Positions 7,002 to 14,874 of a stretch of DNA of 17,668 bases are shown piece after piece. Source of the stretch: Bacteriovoracaceae bacterium. GTDB taxonomy: Bacteria > Bdellovibrionota > Bacteriovoracia > Bacteriovoracales > Bacteriovoracaceae. Under the pieces are notes generated by a model. That model did not search any database, was not told the DNA's origin, and saw nothing but the letters and a program-made list of their open reading frames with translations. The stretch covers positions 1-17,668 of the forward strand of contig CANFNN010000024.1 of the NCBI GenBank assembly GCA_947448095.1. The letters run 5' to 3'. Numbering within the stretch: position 1 is the first letter of the stretch; every line of letters starts with the position of its first letter. The position numbers were made by a program, and so were the translations under genes.

Positions 7002-7916
7002 ATGATGTCCCAATTTTATTTTGTTCTCACAAATCCAGAAGCTGAACCTTTGCTCAAAACAGAAATGAGCATAGGTTATCCGAATTTCAAATTAAGTTAT
7101 TCTAGACCTGGTTTTCTCACATTCAAGACCGAGAACGCTATCGATTTCTCACCATGGATGAGTCGATTATCTGGGATTTGCCTGGGTAAAAAACCGCTTG
7201 AAGAACTTAAGTCACTGCCTAAAGCGTGGCTATGGAAGCGTGTGGACTCGCTCTCAGCTCCTCAGGAGTTGATTGACCTGAGTGAGAAGTCACTGTTTAA
7301 AATTGGTGAAAAAGTCACTTTGATTATGATGCTTGGACCTGAAGAGTATTGGGTCGGAGAGTATATTCTTAAGAAAACTCATTTTCAAACTCCCGGTGAA
7401 GTGAGTTCAATTGAAAAGAATGAAGATGCTCCCTCCCGTGCGTATTATAAAATCGCTGAGGCTTTTGAAGCTTTTGATCTACCGATGGACTCTCAAGAAA
7501 AAGTGCTAGAGCTTGGTTCTGCTCCGGGTGGAGCGAGTTTATTTCTTCTTGATCAAGACCTGATTGTTTACGGCGTTGATCCAGCACTCATGGATAAAGA
7601 GATTTTAAAAAATTATAATTTTAAGCATATCAAAAAAGCTTTCGAGACTTTGAATGAAAATAATTTTCGTGAAGACATCGACTGGATTGTCAGCGATGTG
7701 AATCTTCCTCCAAGTGTCGTTCTTCAAGAAGTGGATCGGTTTTTAACTTTTCTTGAGCCGCGTGGAGTGATTCTGACTTTAAAGCTTCATCAAGACCGAT
7801 ACCTGAGAATGCTTAAACCAGTTGTAGAATCATTTAAGAAAAAAGGTTTTACCACCGTCGAACTTAAATATCTGCCGTCCTATCGTCAGGAGATTTGCCT
7901 GGTTGCCTTGAGGTAA
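7002..7916 (+). CDS. RlmM/FtsJ-like RNA 2'-O-methyltransferase
   Basis: This is a SAM-dependent RNA methyltransferase of the RrmJ/FtsJ fold, closest by layout to RlmM, which 2'-O-methylates C2498 in 23S rRNA. The 304-residue protein has an N-terminal substrate-binding part (about 1-130, beginning QFYFVLTNPEAEPLLKTE) and a C-terminal Rossmann domain. The latter carries the SAM-binding motif LELGSAPGG (169-177) and an acidic VD at 192-193. The K-D-K-E tetrad of this fold is traceable as Lys150 (SRAYYKIAEA), Asp232 (VSDVNLPP), Lys261 (LTLKLH) and Glu297 (YRQE). It is shorter than the roughly 360 residues of E. coli RlmM. Two adjacent ATGs (7002 and 7005) are possible starts and neither has a clear ribosome site. 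The gene diverges from the YkgJ gene with only two bases between start codons. The exact target nucleotide is inference. Confidence 0.8.
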   Translation: MMSQFYFVLTNPEAEPLLKTEMSIGYPNFKLSYSRPGFLTFKTENAIDFSPWMSRLSGICLGKKPLEELKSLPKAWLWKRVDSLSAPQELIDLSEKSLFKIGEKVTLIMMLGPEEYWVGEYILKKTHFQTPGEVSSIEKNEDAPSRAYYKIAEAFEAFDLPMDSQEKVLELGSAPGGASLFLLDQDLIVYGVDPALMDKEILKNYNFKHIKKAFETLNENNFREDIDWIVSDVNLPPSVVLQEVDRFLTFLEPRGVILTLKLHQDRYLRMLKPVVESFKKKGFTTVELKYLPSYRQEICLVALR

Positions 7917-7918
7917 TA

Positions 7919-7977
7919 GCCTAATCAAAAATTTTTACTCATTTTTTTGTTTTGTTATCTGGCATTAGGCGTATGCC
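7919..7977. repeat. Two overlapping inverted repeats in the 7917-8037 gap
   Basis: GCCTAAT (7919-7925) is matched by its complement ATTAGGC (7964-7970) across an AT-rich loop of 38 bases that includes AAAAATTTTT. GGCAT (7961-7965) pairs with ATGCC (7973-7977) in a 17-base near-palindrome immediately before a TATATT box (7979-7984). The two pairings share bases 7964-7965, so as RNA they partly exclude each other. The first could act as a loose terminator for the methyltransferase gene and the second as an operator for the next gene; neither role is proven. Confidence 0.35.
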
Positions 7978-8037
7978 CTATATTAATTCGGTCCATCTTT
8001 TTTAATAATATGGGAGTTCTATTTAAAGGTGCATCTG

Positions 8038-8745
8038 ATGAGATTGTTTTTTTTAATCGTCTTTCTTTTCGTTCAATTGGATGTCTCTTTTGCACAGCAG
8101 AACTTTTTCAACGTGCCAACATTTGAGATTACCGAAAAAGATAAGGTCTTCGTTCAAGAGCAGCTCAACTCTTTTCAATCAATAGAGTCAAATACGACAT
8201 TTGACTATGGGTTAGGTAAAGATCATGAAATTGGTTTTAATATTTATGGTGCCATAATACAGAATAATTTCGCTGGAAAATTCCTTCCGGATAGTGAAGT
8301 CTCAAAATATAAAGATATGTTTTTAATTAATTATCAAGCCAAGGTCTGGCAAAATCAATTTTATAGTCTAGGTTTTGGAACTCAAATAGGTATAAGAAAT
8401 CTTCAAAATGGTCTTTTTTTTGCAAATATGACTTATGCCGCCTTCTCTGCAAACCTAACGGAGAAGGTTTATCTGTCTGTAGGTCCATGGTTTGCAGATA
8501 GTCACTATCTGAAAGAAACTGATGCTGTAGGTATCCAGGCCGGTGCTGAATATAAAATTATTAAAAATCAGTTTCATATCATTGCTGATTCCATTTCTGG
8601 GGATACACCTATTAGCGTTTCAGTTTTTGGATTAAGCTATTTTGTTCACAAGCACTTCCCAATTTCTTTAGGATGGCAAATTCCAAATTGGCATGGTGCC
8701 GGTCAGGCGCTCGTGATGGAGTTAACTTATCGTGAAAATGATTAA
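8038..8745 (+). CDS. Unknown exported protein, probably outer-membrane beta-structure
   Basis: I do not recognise this 235-residue protein. It begins with a signal peptide (MRLFFLIVFLFVQLDVSFA, cleaved before QQNFF). The mature part has repeated segments of alternating pattern with Gly and aromatic residues, such as HEIGFNIYGAIIQNNFAGK, FYSLGFGTQIGIRN, VYLSVGPWFADSHY and PISLGWQIPNWHGAG, which fit beta-strands of a small barrel. A proline- and glycine-poor stretch before residue 60 could be a plug or periplasmic segment. I chose the ATG at 8038 because AAAGG (8025-8029) lies eight bases upstream; an in-frame GTG at 8029 overlaps that site and is less likely. The gene stands alone between the methyltransferase and the convergent kinase-partner gene. 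Codon use looks more AT-rich than its neighbours, which could mean relaxed selection or transfer. Confidence 0.6.
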   Translation: MRLFFLIVFLFVQLDVSFAQQNFFNVPTFEITEKDKVFVQEQLNSFQSIESNTTFDYGLGKDHEIGFNIYGAIIQNNFAGKFLPDSEVSKYKDMFLINYQAKVWQNQFYSLGFGTQIGIRNLQNGLFFANMTYAAFSANLTEKVYLSVGPWFADSHYLKETDAVGIQAGAEYKIIKNQFHIIADSISGDTPISVSVFGLSYFVHKHFPISLGWQIPNWHGAGQALVMELTYREND

Positions 8746-8768
8746 TAGTAATTCCGTTCTCTAAGGTT

Positions 8769-9794
8769 CTAGGGATCCCATTTCAATTTACCCGTATTTA
8801 TTGGCTCAAGAACAAGTGACACCAGCGTCTGGTTTAAAAGGTAATAGGCCACTTCCCCATAGGTCAGTGGACCGAAAAATGAATCCATTTTCTTTCCGCT
8901 CAGATTTCCGTACTCATAGTTGAGAATGCAGTTTGAGCACCAAACAACTTCAGAGGATTCAGGCATCTTTGAAGAGCTAGCGAGTTCTTCAAAGGCTTTC
9001 TCATAATCGGGAACGGCAGCAGCGATACGATACTTGATTCCCTTCTCTACAGGTGCAAAAAAAGTAACTTTTTTTTCTGCTTTTTTTATTTCCTTGAAAC
9101 TCACATTTACAAAAGTACCAAAAAAATTAGAAACCAGAGGTTCTTCAATATTGATCTTATTTTGAACCAAGTACTCAGCAAGATTATTAGTCTCTCCGTC
9201 TACTTTGCAGTCTTTTACTTCATAGCCTGAATTCATGAACTCAATGATCGGACCTGTTCCAGGTTTAAAAAGATTAAGTGGAATTATTTTTGCCGTCCAG
9301 TGGGGGTCGAGTGCGGCATGCATGACGACGGCGCCATCATCAAAGCGCTCACCAGTTGTCCCATTGTATACAACAGGACTCGTTGCACGATTTCGATCTA
9401 AGTCTGAAGCCGAAATCCACCCAATTAAAGGAGCTGATGAGAGGCCTTTAGTAGAAAGGGCATTTAAGCCAAACACTTCATGGAACCTTCCGAAAGCAGG
9501 AATTACCATCAAATTAAATCCATTTGGTTCATAGTTAAGTGAAATTGACGACAAATCATGATGGGAATAGTGTCGCAGGCTTACTCGAAGCACTTCTTTT
9601 GGGAATTCAGTCACAAGTAATTGCTCATGTGTTTCAATTCCGCCTTTCTCTGACATAAGGTAGGGGGTCGATCCACCAATCCATTGGCCATTAGGCAGCT
9701 GAGTAAGAAGTTTTTCGACTCCTGCAATCGAAAGAATCTTGTTTTTTAAAATGAGGTTTTTTGTTTCTTCGAGACCAAGAAGTTGCGTCTTCAT
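8769..9794 (-). CDS. Unknown cytoplasmic protein coupled to the histidine kinase, FIST-like ending
   Basis: This 341-residue protein has no signal peptide or membrane segment and I cannot name its family with confidence. Striking blocks are LPNGQWIGGSTPYLMSE (33-49), a central GERFDDGAVVMHAALDPHW (148-166), and the C-terminal VVWCSNCILNYEYGNL (283-298) with Cys286 and Cys289. The end is GPLTYGEVAYYLLNQTLVSL (308-327). The last block recalls the C-terminal part of FIST-type sensory proteins (a Gly-rich turn followed by TYGE), but this is a weak resemblance. I chose the ATG at 9794, which overlaps the kinase TAA by one base (TAATG); an in-frame ATG 16 codons upstream lies within the kinase gene. 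The tight coupling argues for a shared task with the kinase, as an accessory sensor or output protein. It converges on the 8038 gene with 23 bases between stops. Confidence 0.7.
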   Translation of the reverse strand: MKTQLLGLEETKNLILKNKILSIAGVEKLLTQLPNGQWIGGSTPYLMSEKGGIETHEQLLVTEFPKEVLRVSLRHYSHHDLSSISLNYEPNGFNLMVIPAFGRFHEVFGLNALSTKGLSSAPLIGWISASDLDRNRATSPVVYNGTTGERFDDGAVVMHAALDPHWTAKIIPLNLFKPGTGPIIEFMNSGYEVKDCKVDGETNNLAEYLVQNKINIEEPLVSNFFGTFVNVSFKEIKKAEKKVTFFAPVEKGIKYRIAAAVPDYEKAFEELASSSKMPESSEVVWCSNCILNYEYGNLSGKKMDSFFGPLTYGEVAYYLLNQTLVSLVLEPINTGKLKWDP

Positions 9795-11383
9795 TATAAT
9801 TTCATCCTTGGAAGTTTTATGACAAACTTCGTGTTGGGACAATCTTTATCAATCTCTAGTTCTCCGCCATGTGCCTTCAAAATACCGAGAGAGATACTTA
9901 GCCCCAGGCCTGTTCCCTTTCCAATTTCTTTGGTTGTAAAAAAAGGCTGCAAGATTTTTTCTCGCAATTCCTCCGGAATTCCTGGTCCGCTATCTGTGAT
10001 ACTGATTAGAATATATTGTCCCTTCGCCTCGACTGAAACCTTGATCCATTTTTCTGGTAAGTCTTTCACGGCATCAAAGGCATTACTAAGTAAATTTACT
10101 AACACCTGAGAGATTTGAGACGCTCGGCAAGAGATCTTTATTTCTTCATCAATGAAGGGGATTTCTAGTGTCACTTCACTCGTCTTAAAACGTGCCTGAC
10201 AAAGCGATGCAGAGTCTTCCAAAATGCTTTTTAGCAAAGTCATTGTCATTGGGTCTTGTGAGCTGTCTCTGGCAAAAGAGCGCAGGCCATTGATGATTTT
10301 AGCGATTCGGTCGACGGTTTTATCAATGGATTTTAACCGGTCTGGTATTTCGTCCAAAGTAAGAGACCTGCTATTCATCATATCGAGAATAATATCAATT
10401 CGGCCTTTTATTATGGCGAGAGGATTATTGATCTCATGGGCTATGCCTGCAGACATTTCTCCCAACGATTTCATCTTCTCGTTTTGTATGTTCATTACCT
10501 GAATATTTTTTTCAAGAGTTATATCAGAGACAAAACCATGCCAAATGTGACTTCCATCGGCAAGAAGCTCTGGAAGAGAATTCCCCCGCATCCATCTAAG
10601 GCCTCTTTTCGGAAGCTGAACTCTAAATTCATGGAGCCATGGGCTCATTGTTCGCGCAGACTCTTGGATCGAAACACCCACTTGATATAAATCTCTTGGG
10701 TGTAATCTTTCAAATAGAAGGGATGCATCGGTTTTGACTTGTTCGGGAGTTAGTTCATATATTTCTTCGATCTTTGCACTTGTGTAAGGAACGCAAGTTC
10801 TTCCGTCTGGAAAAAGTTGAAACTGATAAATCATCCCAGGAATGTTCGCAGAGAGTTTTTCAAGTGCCTTTAAAGTCTCTTTTTGAAACTTAATTATTTT
10901 TCTAAGATTAAAATGTGCCACTACCTGTTGACCTAAAATTGTAAGCGCCAATCTTTGATCTTCAGTCAGAACTTTTGGCTCAAAACCAATCACGCAGAGT
11001 GAGCCTAGGGCATTTCCGTCGGAATCTATTAGAGGGGTGCCAGCGTAGAATACAAGATTAGGCTCATTGCAAACAAGCGGGTTGTCGCGGAATCGTTCGT
11101 CAATTCGTGCATCGGGGACTTCTAAAAATTTTTTTTCTAAGATGGCATGAGAGCAGAAAGATATTTTTCTTGGCAACTGATCAACAGTTATTCCCACTTT
11201 TGATTTGAACCATTCTCGATCAGAATCTACTAAGCTTATAACGGCTATTGGAGTTGCGCATAATTTAGAAGCGAGGTTTGTAATTGAGTCGAGTTCAGGC
11301 TCTGGGGGAGTGTCTAGAATGAGGAATTCTTTTAAGGCCTGGAGACGGGCTTCTTCATCTAATGGGATTGGTGCAATCTTCAT
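9794..11383 (-). CDS. GAF-PAS sensor histidine kinase (no adjacent response regulator)
   Basis: This is a soluble sensor kinase of 529 residues. In order it has a GAF domain (about 20-165, with GTPLIDSDGNALGSLCVIGF), a PAS domain (about 175-295, including FERLHPRDLYQVG and FRVQLPKRGLRWMRG), a HisKA dimerisation domain and an HATPase domain. HisKA carries the phospho-acceptor His316 in MSAGIAHEINNPLAIIKGR. The HATPase N box is NLLSNAFDAV (430-439), the G1 box DSGPGIP (464-470), the F box PFFTTK, and the G2 box GKGTGLGLS (488-496). All residues needed for ATP binding and autophosphorylation are present. There are no transmembrane segments, so it senses an internal signal. No receiver domain or response regulator gene is seen in the window. 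It lies 63 bases after the FAD oxidoreductase gene and overlaps the next gene by one base, so the three may form one operon. Confidence 0.93.
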   Translation of the reverse strand: MKIAPIPLDEEARLQALKEFLILDTPPEPELDSITNLASKLCATPIAVISLVDSDREWFKSKVGITVDQLPRKISFCSHAILEKKFLEVPDARIDERFRDNPLVCNEPNLVFYAGTPLIDSDGNALGSLCVIGFEPKVLTEDQRLALTILGQQVVAHFNLRKIIKFQKETLKALEKLSANIPGMIYQFQLFPDGRTCVPYTSAKIEEIYELTPEQVKTDASLLFERLHPRDLYQVGVSIQESARTMSPWLHEFRVQLPKRGLRWMRGNSLPELLADGSHIWHGFVSDITLEKNIQVMNIQNEKMKSLGEMSAGIAHEINNPLAIIKGRIDIILDMMNSRSLTLDEIPDRLKSIDKTVDRIAKIINGLRSFARDSSQDPMTMTLLKSILEDSASLCQARFKTSEVTLEIPFIDEEIKISCRASQISQVLVNLLSNAFDAVKDLPEKWIKVSVEAKGQYILISITDSGPGIPEELREKILQPFFTTKEIGKGTGLGLSISLGILKAHGGELEIDKDCPNTKFVIKLPRMKL

Positions 11384-11446
11384 ACTAAAGAAAGCCTGCT
11401 CCTCGTCTGTGTTGAAGTCAACATGATAACTATCAGGTACTGGAGC

Positions 11447-12775
11447 TTAGTCCTTGCCCATAAAACCCTGGGGAAAGAATTGATGATAGGGATCATATTT
11501 TTGTTTCAAGTCGTGAAACAGTCCCAGTTGGTGAGGTCCATGAAAACGTTTGATGTATTTTTGCTTGAGTAAACCAATACCGTGCTCAGCAAAAGGCGAT
11601 CCCTTCCATTCAAGAACTTGGTCATAGAGCTTCTGGATTTGATCCAGGCATCTGGCAGATTCATCTTTGGTCGGCATATAGTTAAAGTGCAAGTGCGCAT
11701 CTCCAAAGTGTCCAAATAAGCAATAACGAACGCCAACTTTTGCGGCTTCGCGGTAGAACTTGAGAAGATCAGGAAATTTTTCACCTGATACCTGACAATC
11801 GGTCCCAATCTTGACCACTCCCATTTTTGAATTTTCTTCAAAGATCGCTCGAGGCACACCCGCGCGAATATGATGGAACTTATTTTCAGCGATTTCAAAA
11901 ACGTCATCGTGATTGATATGTTTGAGATGACATAATATATCCCCGTAAATCTCTTCAAATCTGTCTGACTTTACTTCAAGAAAAATAACATCTTGATTAT
12001 TGCCAAGCTTTTCGTCCGCTTTAAGATAGTTCATGCAGTTTGAATCTAGGATCTCGCAAGACATAATGGCGTCACGCTGAGACTGAACAGCATTGAATAT
12101 TTCCATATGGGCATCAATATTCTCCTCCCATTTTGGAAGCAGCAGAAACACATAGGTTAAATCATAGTTTTCAACGGTTTCGATTTCGACTTCAGTCACA
12201 ACTCCCAGTTGGCCTTCAGTTCCAATCATTAAATCTATGGCCTTGTTAAAACGAGGGTAGGGCGCATTTTTGAAAGTTTGGTAGGTTTTAAAATCTTGTT
12301 GATACTGTTTTAGATGCTCAGAAGGTAAGACAAACTCTTCCTCTCGGTTTAGGATTTTTTCTTCACCGTTAAAATCAAGATATTTAAGACTCACCACCTG
12401 AGACCGCATGGTACCAAAACCAAAACAGCGCTCACCAGTGCATGATGTGGCGATTCCCGCAGTAATCAAGGCGAGTTGCTCAGTGGGTGAGGTTTTAAGA
12501 TTTCTGCCTTTTGAGCGTAAAAACTTTTTGGCATCTTCCCAAGAGACACTGCCACTTAAAACCAAGTTCCCATTTTCTTTAAGTTCCATTTTGGGTGGCA
12601 TCTTGCTCAGGTCACAGAGAAAGAAATCTCCTTTTGACCAAGGAAGTAGGGTATCTAGTTTATCGTAGGGAATAACGGTTGAAGTTTTTGAGGAGAAATA
12701 AAAACTCGGTTGATGCGCTTTGAGATGACTGACTAGGTCTTCAACGGAGTAGAATGTCTTAGTTATATGGGTCAT
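11447..12775 (-). CDS. GlcD/D-lactate dehydrogenase-type FAD-binding oxidoreductase
   Basis: This is a PCMH-type flavoenzyme that probably oxidises a 2-hydroxy acid such as D-lactate or glycolate. The 442-residue protein has an N-terminal FAD-binding part (to about 205) with PTEQLALITAGIATSCTGER, FGFGTMRSQVVSLKYLD and the characteristic DLMIGTEGQLGVVTEVEIET (181-200). The C-terminal FAD-oxidase domain has FGHFGDAHLHFNY (354-366), corresponding to the H(I)GDGNLH motif, and AEHGIGLLK (396-404). The usual glycine-rich pyrophosphate loop near residue 30 is degenerate (SSKTSTV), and the terminal NPGK-like signature reads FFPQG, so it may be a divergent subgroup. It diverges from the CoA-binding gene across 51 bases and precedes the histidine kinase by 63 bases. 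The substrate cannot be told from sequence. Confidence 0.85.
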   Translation of the reverse strand: MTHITKTFYSVEDLVSHLKAHQPSFYFSSKTSTVIPYDKLDTLLPWSKGDFFLCDLSKMPPKMELKENGNLVLSGSVSWEDAKKFLRSKGRNLKTSPTEQLALITAGIATSCTGERCFGFGTMRSQVVSLKYLDFNGEEKILNREEEFVLPSEHLKQYQQDFKTYQTFKNAPYPRFNKAIDLMIGTEGQLGVVTEVEIETVENYDLTYVFLLLPKWEENIDAHMEIFNAVQSQRDAIMSCEILDSNCMNYLKADEKLGNNQDVIFLEVKSDRFEEIYGDILCHLKHINHDDVFEIAENKFHHIRAGVPRAIFEENSKMGVVKIGTDCQVSGEKFPDLLKFYREAAKVGVRYCLFGHFGDAHLHFNYMPTKDESARCLDQIQKLYDQVLEWKGSPFAEHGIGLLKQKYIKRFHGPHQLGLFHDLKQKYDPYHQFFPQGFMGKD

Positions 12776-12826
12776 AAGGGCTCACTTTTTTATGAACTAT
12801 TTTAACCTTTTTTTTCAGGAGAGGCC

Positions 12827-13198
12827 ATGGAAGTTGTTGCTGTCTTAGGTGCGTCAAGGGATCCAAGTCGTTATTCTTACAAGGCGATGCAGCTCCTGAA
12901 GGAATATGGGCATGAGCCCGTTCCCGTTCATCCTCGGGAGTCAGAAGTTCTGGGTTACCCAGTGGTTCCAGAAATCAAAGAATTAGTTAAGTTGGGTAAA
13001 AAAATTGATACCGTGACGATGTATGTGAATGCAGCTCTTTCTACAAAATATCTTCAGGACCTGATTGATCTGAAACCTAAAAGAGTCATTTTTAACCCCG
13101 GTTCTGAGAACCCTGGATTAGAAAAGGCTTTGGTGGATAATGGAATAGTTGTGGAGGAGGCCTGCACACTGGTGCTTTTAAGAACTGGTCAGTTCTAG
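12827..13198 (+). CDS. Small CoA-binding protein (YccU/CoA_binding_2 type)
   Basis: This 123-residue protein is a single Rossmann-type CoA-binding domain of the kind found in YccU and in the N-terminal part of succinyl-CoA synthetase alpha. It begins EVVAVLGASRDPSRYSYKAM (Gly-rich loop with GAS), followed by GHEPVPVHPRESEVLGYPVV and NPGSENPGLEKAL, all family features. The length is normal for stand-alone members. CAGGAGAGG six or so bases before the ATG gives a good ribosome site. Its role in these bacteria is unknown; a CoA- or acyl-CoA-responsive function is often guessed. It diverges from the FAD oxidoreductase, and its TAG stop interlocks with that of the convergent 5'-nucleotidase gene through a shared CTAG (13195-13198). 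Confidence 0.88.
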   Translation: MEVVAVLGASRDPSRYSYKAMQLLKEYGHEPVPVHPRESEVLGYPVVPEIKELVKLGKKIDTVTMYVNAALSTKYLQDLIDLKPKRVIFNPGSENPGLEKALVDNGIVVEEACTLVLLRTGQF

Positions 13199-14745
13199 TC
13201 CGCAAGACACTTAAGCGGAGAATTCTTGGCGATATAGTTTTCAAATAATGGCCAAAAGTTTGAGTTCTCTACTGAAGTTCTATTCATGAATAGTAAATCC
13301 CGAATTCCAGGCAGCATTTTCGCTAGAGCAAAGGGAATTTCGCTTGGAAGAGCTACGGAGTAGAATTTCAAATTACTGATCGCCTCTCCGCTAATCAGAG
13401 CATTCTCTGGTGAATGGTGCCCAACAATAAACGGCACTACCATGCCTTTATCAAGATCCATGGTTTTCAGGCCATCAATAGTGACATCAAAGGGTTTGTC
13501 GCCTTGAGAAAGAAACTTCAGTAATTGATTTATGACAAGTCCTGAAATATTTGATTTTGTAATATTCCAACCTTGATCTCCCCAAGCTCTAAAATGCGGA
13601 AAATTATCAATCAAATCTCCAAAGCGAATCACGCCTTTAGGAATCTCTTCGCCCTGGAAGATATCGAACTGAAAACTAATTTCAGTTTGGGCGGTTTCTC
13701 GCGTCAGGCGAGCGATATGCTGAGACCAGCAAGACTTGGGGTCTCGTACATGCCCTTCATGTAGACCGGTCAGAGTAATTTCAGAAAAGCCAATGACTTC
13801 AGTCCATGAACGGTTAAAGTAGCGCTCACGGTTAACATAGGCTTCATCTACAAATTTTTTGACTTCAAAGTTTTCAGAAATTTCTTTAGTAACATCATAG
13901 AGACGATAATCAATGAGCTTATATTCACCCTCACCGAGAATATCGACAATCAAAGAGCCAACGGCCAGTCCATGAGCTCCGGTTTGAAAGATTGGAATAA
14001 TCTCACCATTGAGATTTTCAACCATCTTAGGTTGATCCAAGCGCGTGTGGGAGTGGCCACCGATGATCATATCAATTGTGCGGGAATGGGAAGCGAGGAT
14101 TGAATCCTTATCCACCCCGATGTGGGTGAGACCAATCAGGAAATCCACACCATCTTTTTTAGACTTCTGTGCGATCTTGATCCCTTTTTTATGGGAAGGT
14201 CCAATAAATCCATGCGGAAGAAGGGGATACTGAAAATGTATTTCAGGAGTGGTGAGTCCAAAAATACGAATTTTCATTCCCTCTATATCGTAATCAACGA
14301 ACTCTTTAATCTTTTTTCTCAGCCCCATGAAGGTCTTGCCTTTAAGATTGGCCGAAAGGAAATTCGCCTGAAGATTGGAGTCTGTAATTTGGCGGGAAAG
14401 GTCTCGTCCACCCATGATGTAGTCGTGGTTACCAAGGACTGTGACATCAACCCCTAATAAATCAAGCGCTCGGAGGGCATCTGTTCCATTGTTAGAAAAA
14501 TAGAAACTAGAGCCTTCACCAAAATCTCCCCCATCTAAAAAAAGGGTTTGAATGCCTTTAGTCTTGGCATCAGCTTTTAACTGGTCAACTAAGGTTTTAA
14601 TGCGAGAATAGCCGCCCTTACCACTTCGAGATCCTTCAAAAAATGAATGTAAATCATTGGTATGAATAATTTGAATCAATTTAGCCGAGGCAATAGTCGT
14701 GAATCCGGCCAATGAAATGGTTAGAAAAAGCTTTAAAACGTTCAT
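13195..14745 (-). CDS. Periplasmic 5'-nucleotidase / metallophosphatase (UshA-like)
   Basis: This exported two-metal phosphatase probably removes phosphate from nucleotides or related phosphoesters in the periplasm. The 516-residue protein has a signal peptide (MNVLKLFLTISLAGFTTIASA, cleaved after ASA). The metallophosphatase domain carries every expected metal-ligand motif: HTNDLH (28-33, Asp31, His33), GGDFGEGS (72-79, Asp74), LGNHDY (104-109, Asn106, His107), LTHIG (206-210, His208) and GGHSHT (229-234, His231, His233). A C-terminal 5'-nucleotidase domain follows (about 320-500, with FGDLIDNFPHF and VINQLLKFLSQG). The size is near that of UshA. No clear ribosome site precedes the ATG. Combined with the exported nuclease in this window it would permit scavenging of nucleosides, but UDP-sugar hydrolase or other phosphatase activity is also possible. 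Confidence 0.88.
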   Translation of the reverse strand: MNVLKLFLTISLAGFTTIASAKLIQIIHTNDLHSFFEGSRSGKGGYSRIKTLVDQLKADAKTKGIQTLFLDGGDFGEGSSFYFSNNGTDALRALDLLGVDVTVLGNHDYIMGGRDLSRQITDSNLQANFLSANLKGKTFMGLRKKIKEFVDYDIEGMKIRIFGLTTPEIHFQYPLLPHGFIGPSHKKGIKIAQKSKKDGVDFLIGLTHIGVDKDSILASHSRTIDMIIGGHSHTRLDQPKMVENLNGEIIPIFQTGAHGLAVGSLIVDILGEGEYKLIDYRLYDVTKEISENFEVKKFVDEAYVNRERYFNRSWTEVIGFSEITLTGLHEGHVRDPKSCWSQHIARLTRETAQTEISFQFDIFQGEEIPKGVIRFGDLIDNFPHFRAWGDQGWNITKSNISGLVINQLLKFLSQGDKPFDVTIDGLKTMDLDKGMVVPFIVGHHSPENALISGEAISNLKFYSVALPSEIPFALAKMLPGIRDLLFMNRTSVENSNFWPLFENYIAKNSPLKCLAD

Positions 14746-14874
14746 GTCAATCTTGTAGCTTACATGAACAGGGAAAATCTAGAGGGAGAGTCCCTTCAAG
14801 ACCAAAAACTCAACTTTATTGTAAATTTTTCCAATCATGGCCATTAAGCTGCGCTTTAGGTACATTTGGCCACC
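14746..14874. other. Divergent intergenic region with short leader ORF candidate
   Basis: This 129-base gap separates the starts of the 5'-nucleotidase and the U32 gene, so it must carry promoters for both. Seen by eye are the inverted repeat AGGGA-GAG-TCCCT (14783-14795), the palindrome ATGGCCAT (14837-14844), and a 13-codon plus-strand frame from ATG 14837 (MAIKLRFRYIWPP) whose TGA (14876-14878) overlaps the U32 start as ATGA. No strong promoter boxes or ribosome sites were found. Confidence 0.35.

Noticed and set aside
11411..11422. Near-palindrome GTTGAAGTCAAC between the FAD enzyme and kinase genes as a regulator site
   Set aside because: Only five-base arms, a single copy, and no promoter boxes nearby; expected by chance at this length.
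11506..11958. 150-codon open frame on the minus strand inside the FAD oxidoreductase gene
   Set aside because: It is a frame shadow; the overlapping frame has strong family motifs and this one has none.
14783..14795. Hairpin AGGGA-GAG-TCCCT as a rho-independent terminator
   Set aside because: It lies between two divergent starts, no gene ends there, and no T-run follows on either strand.
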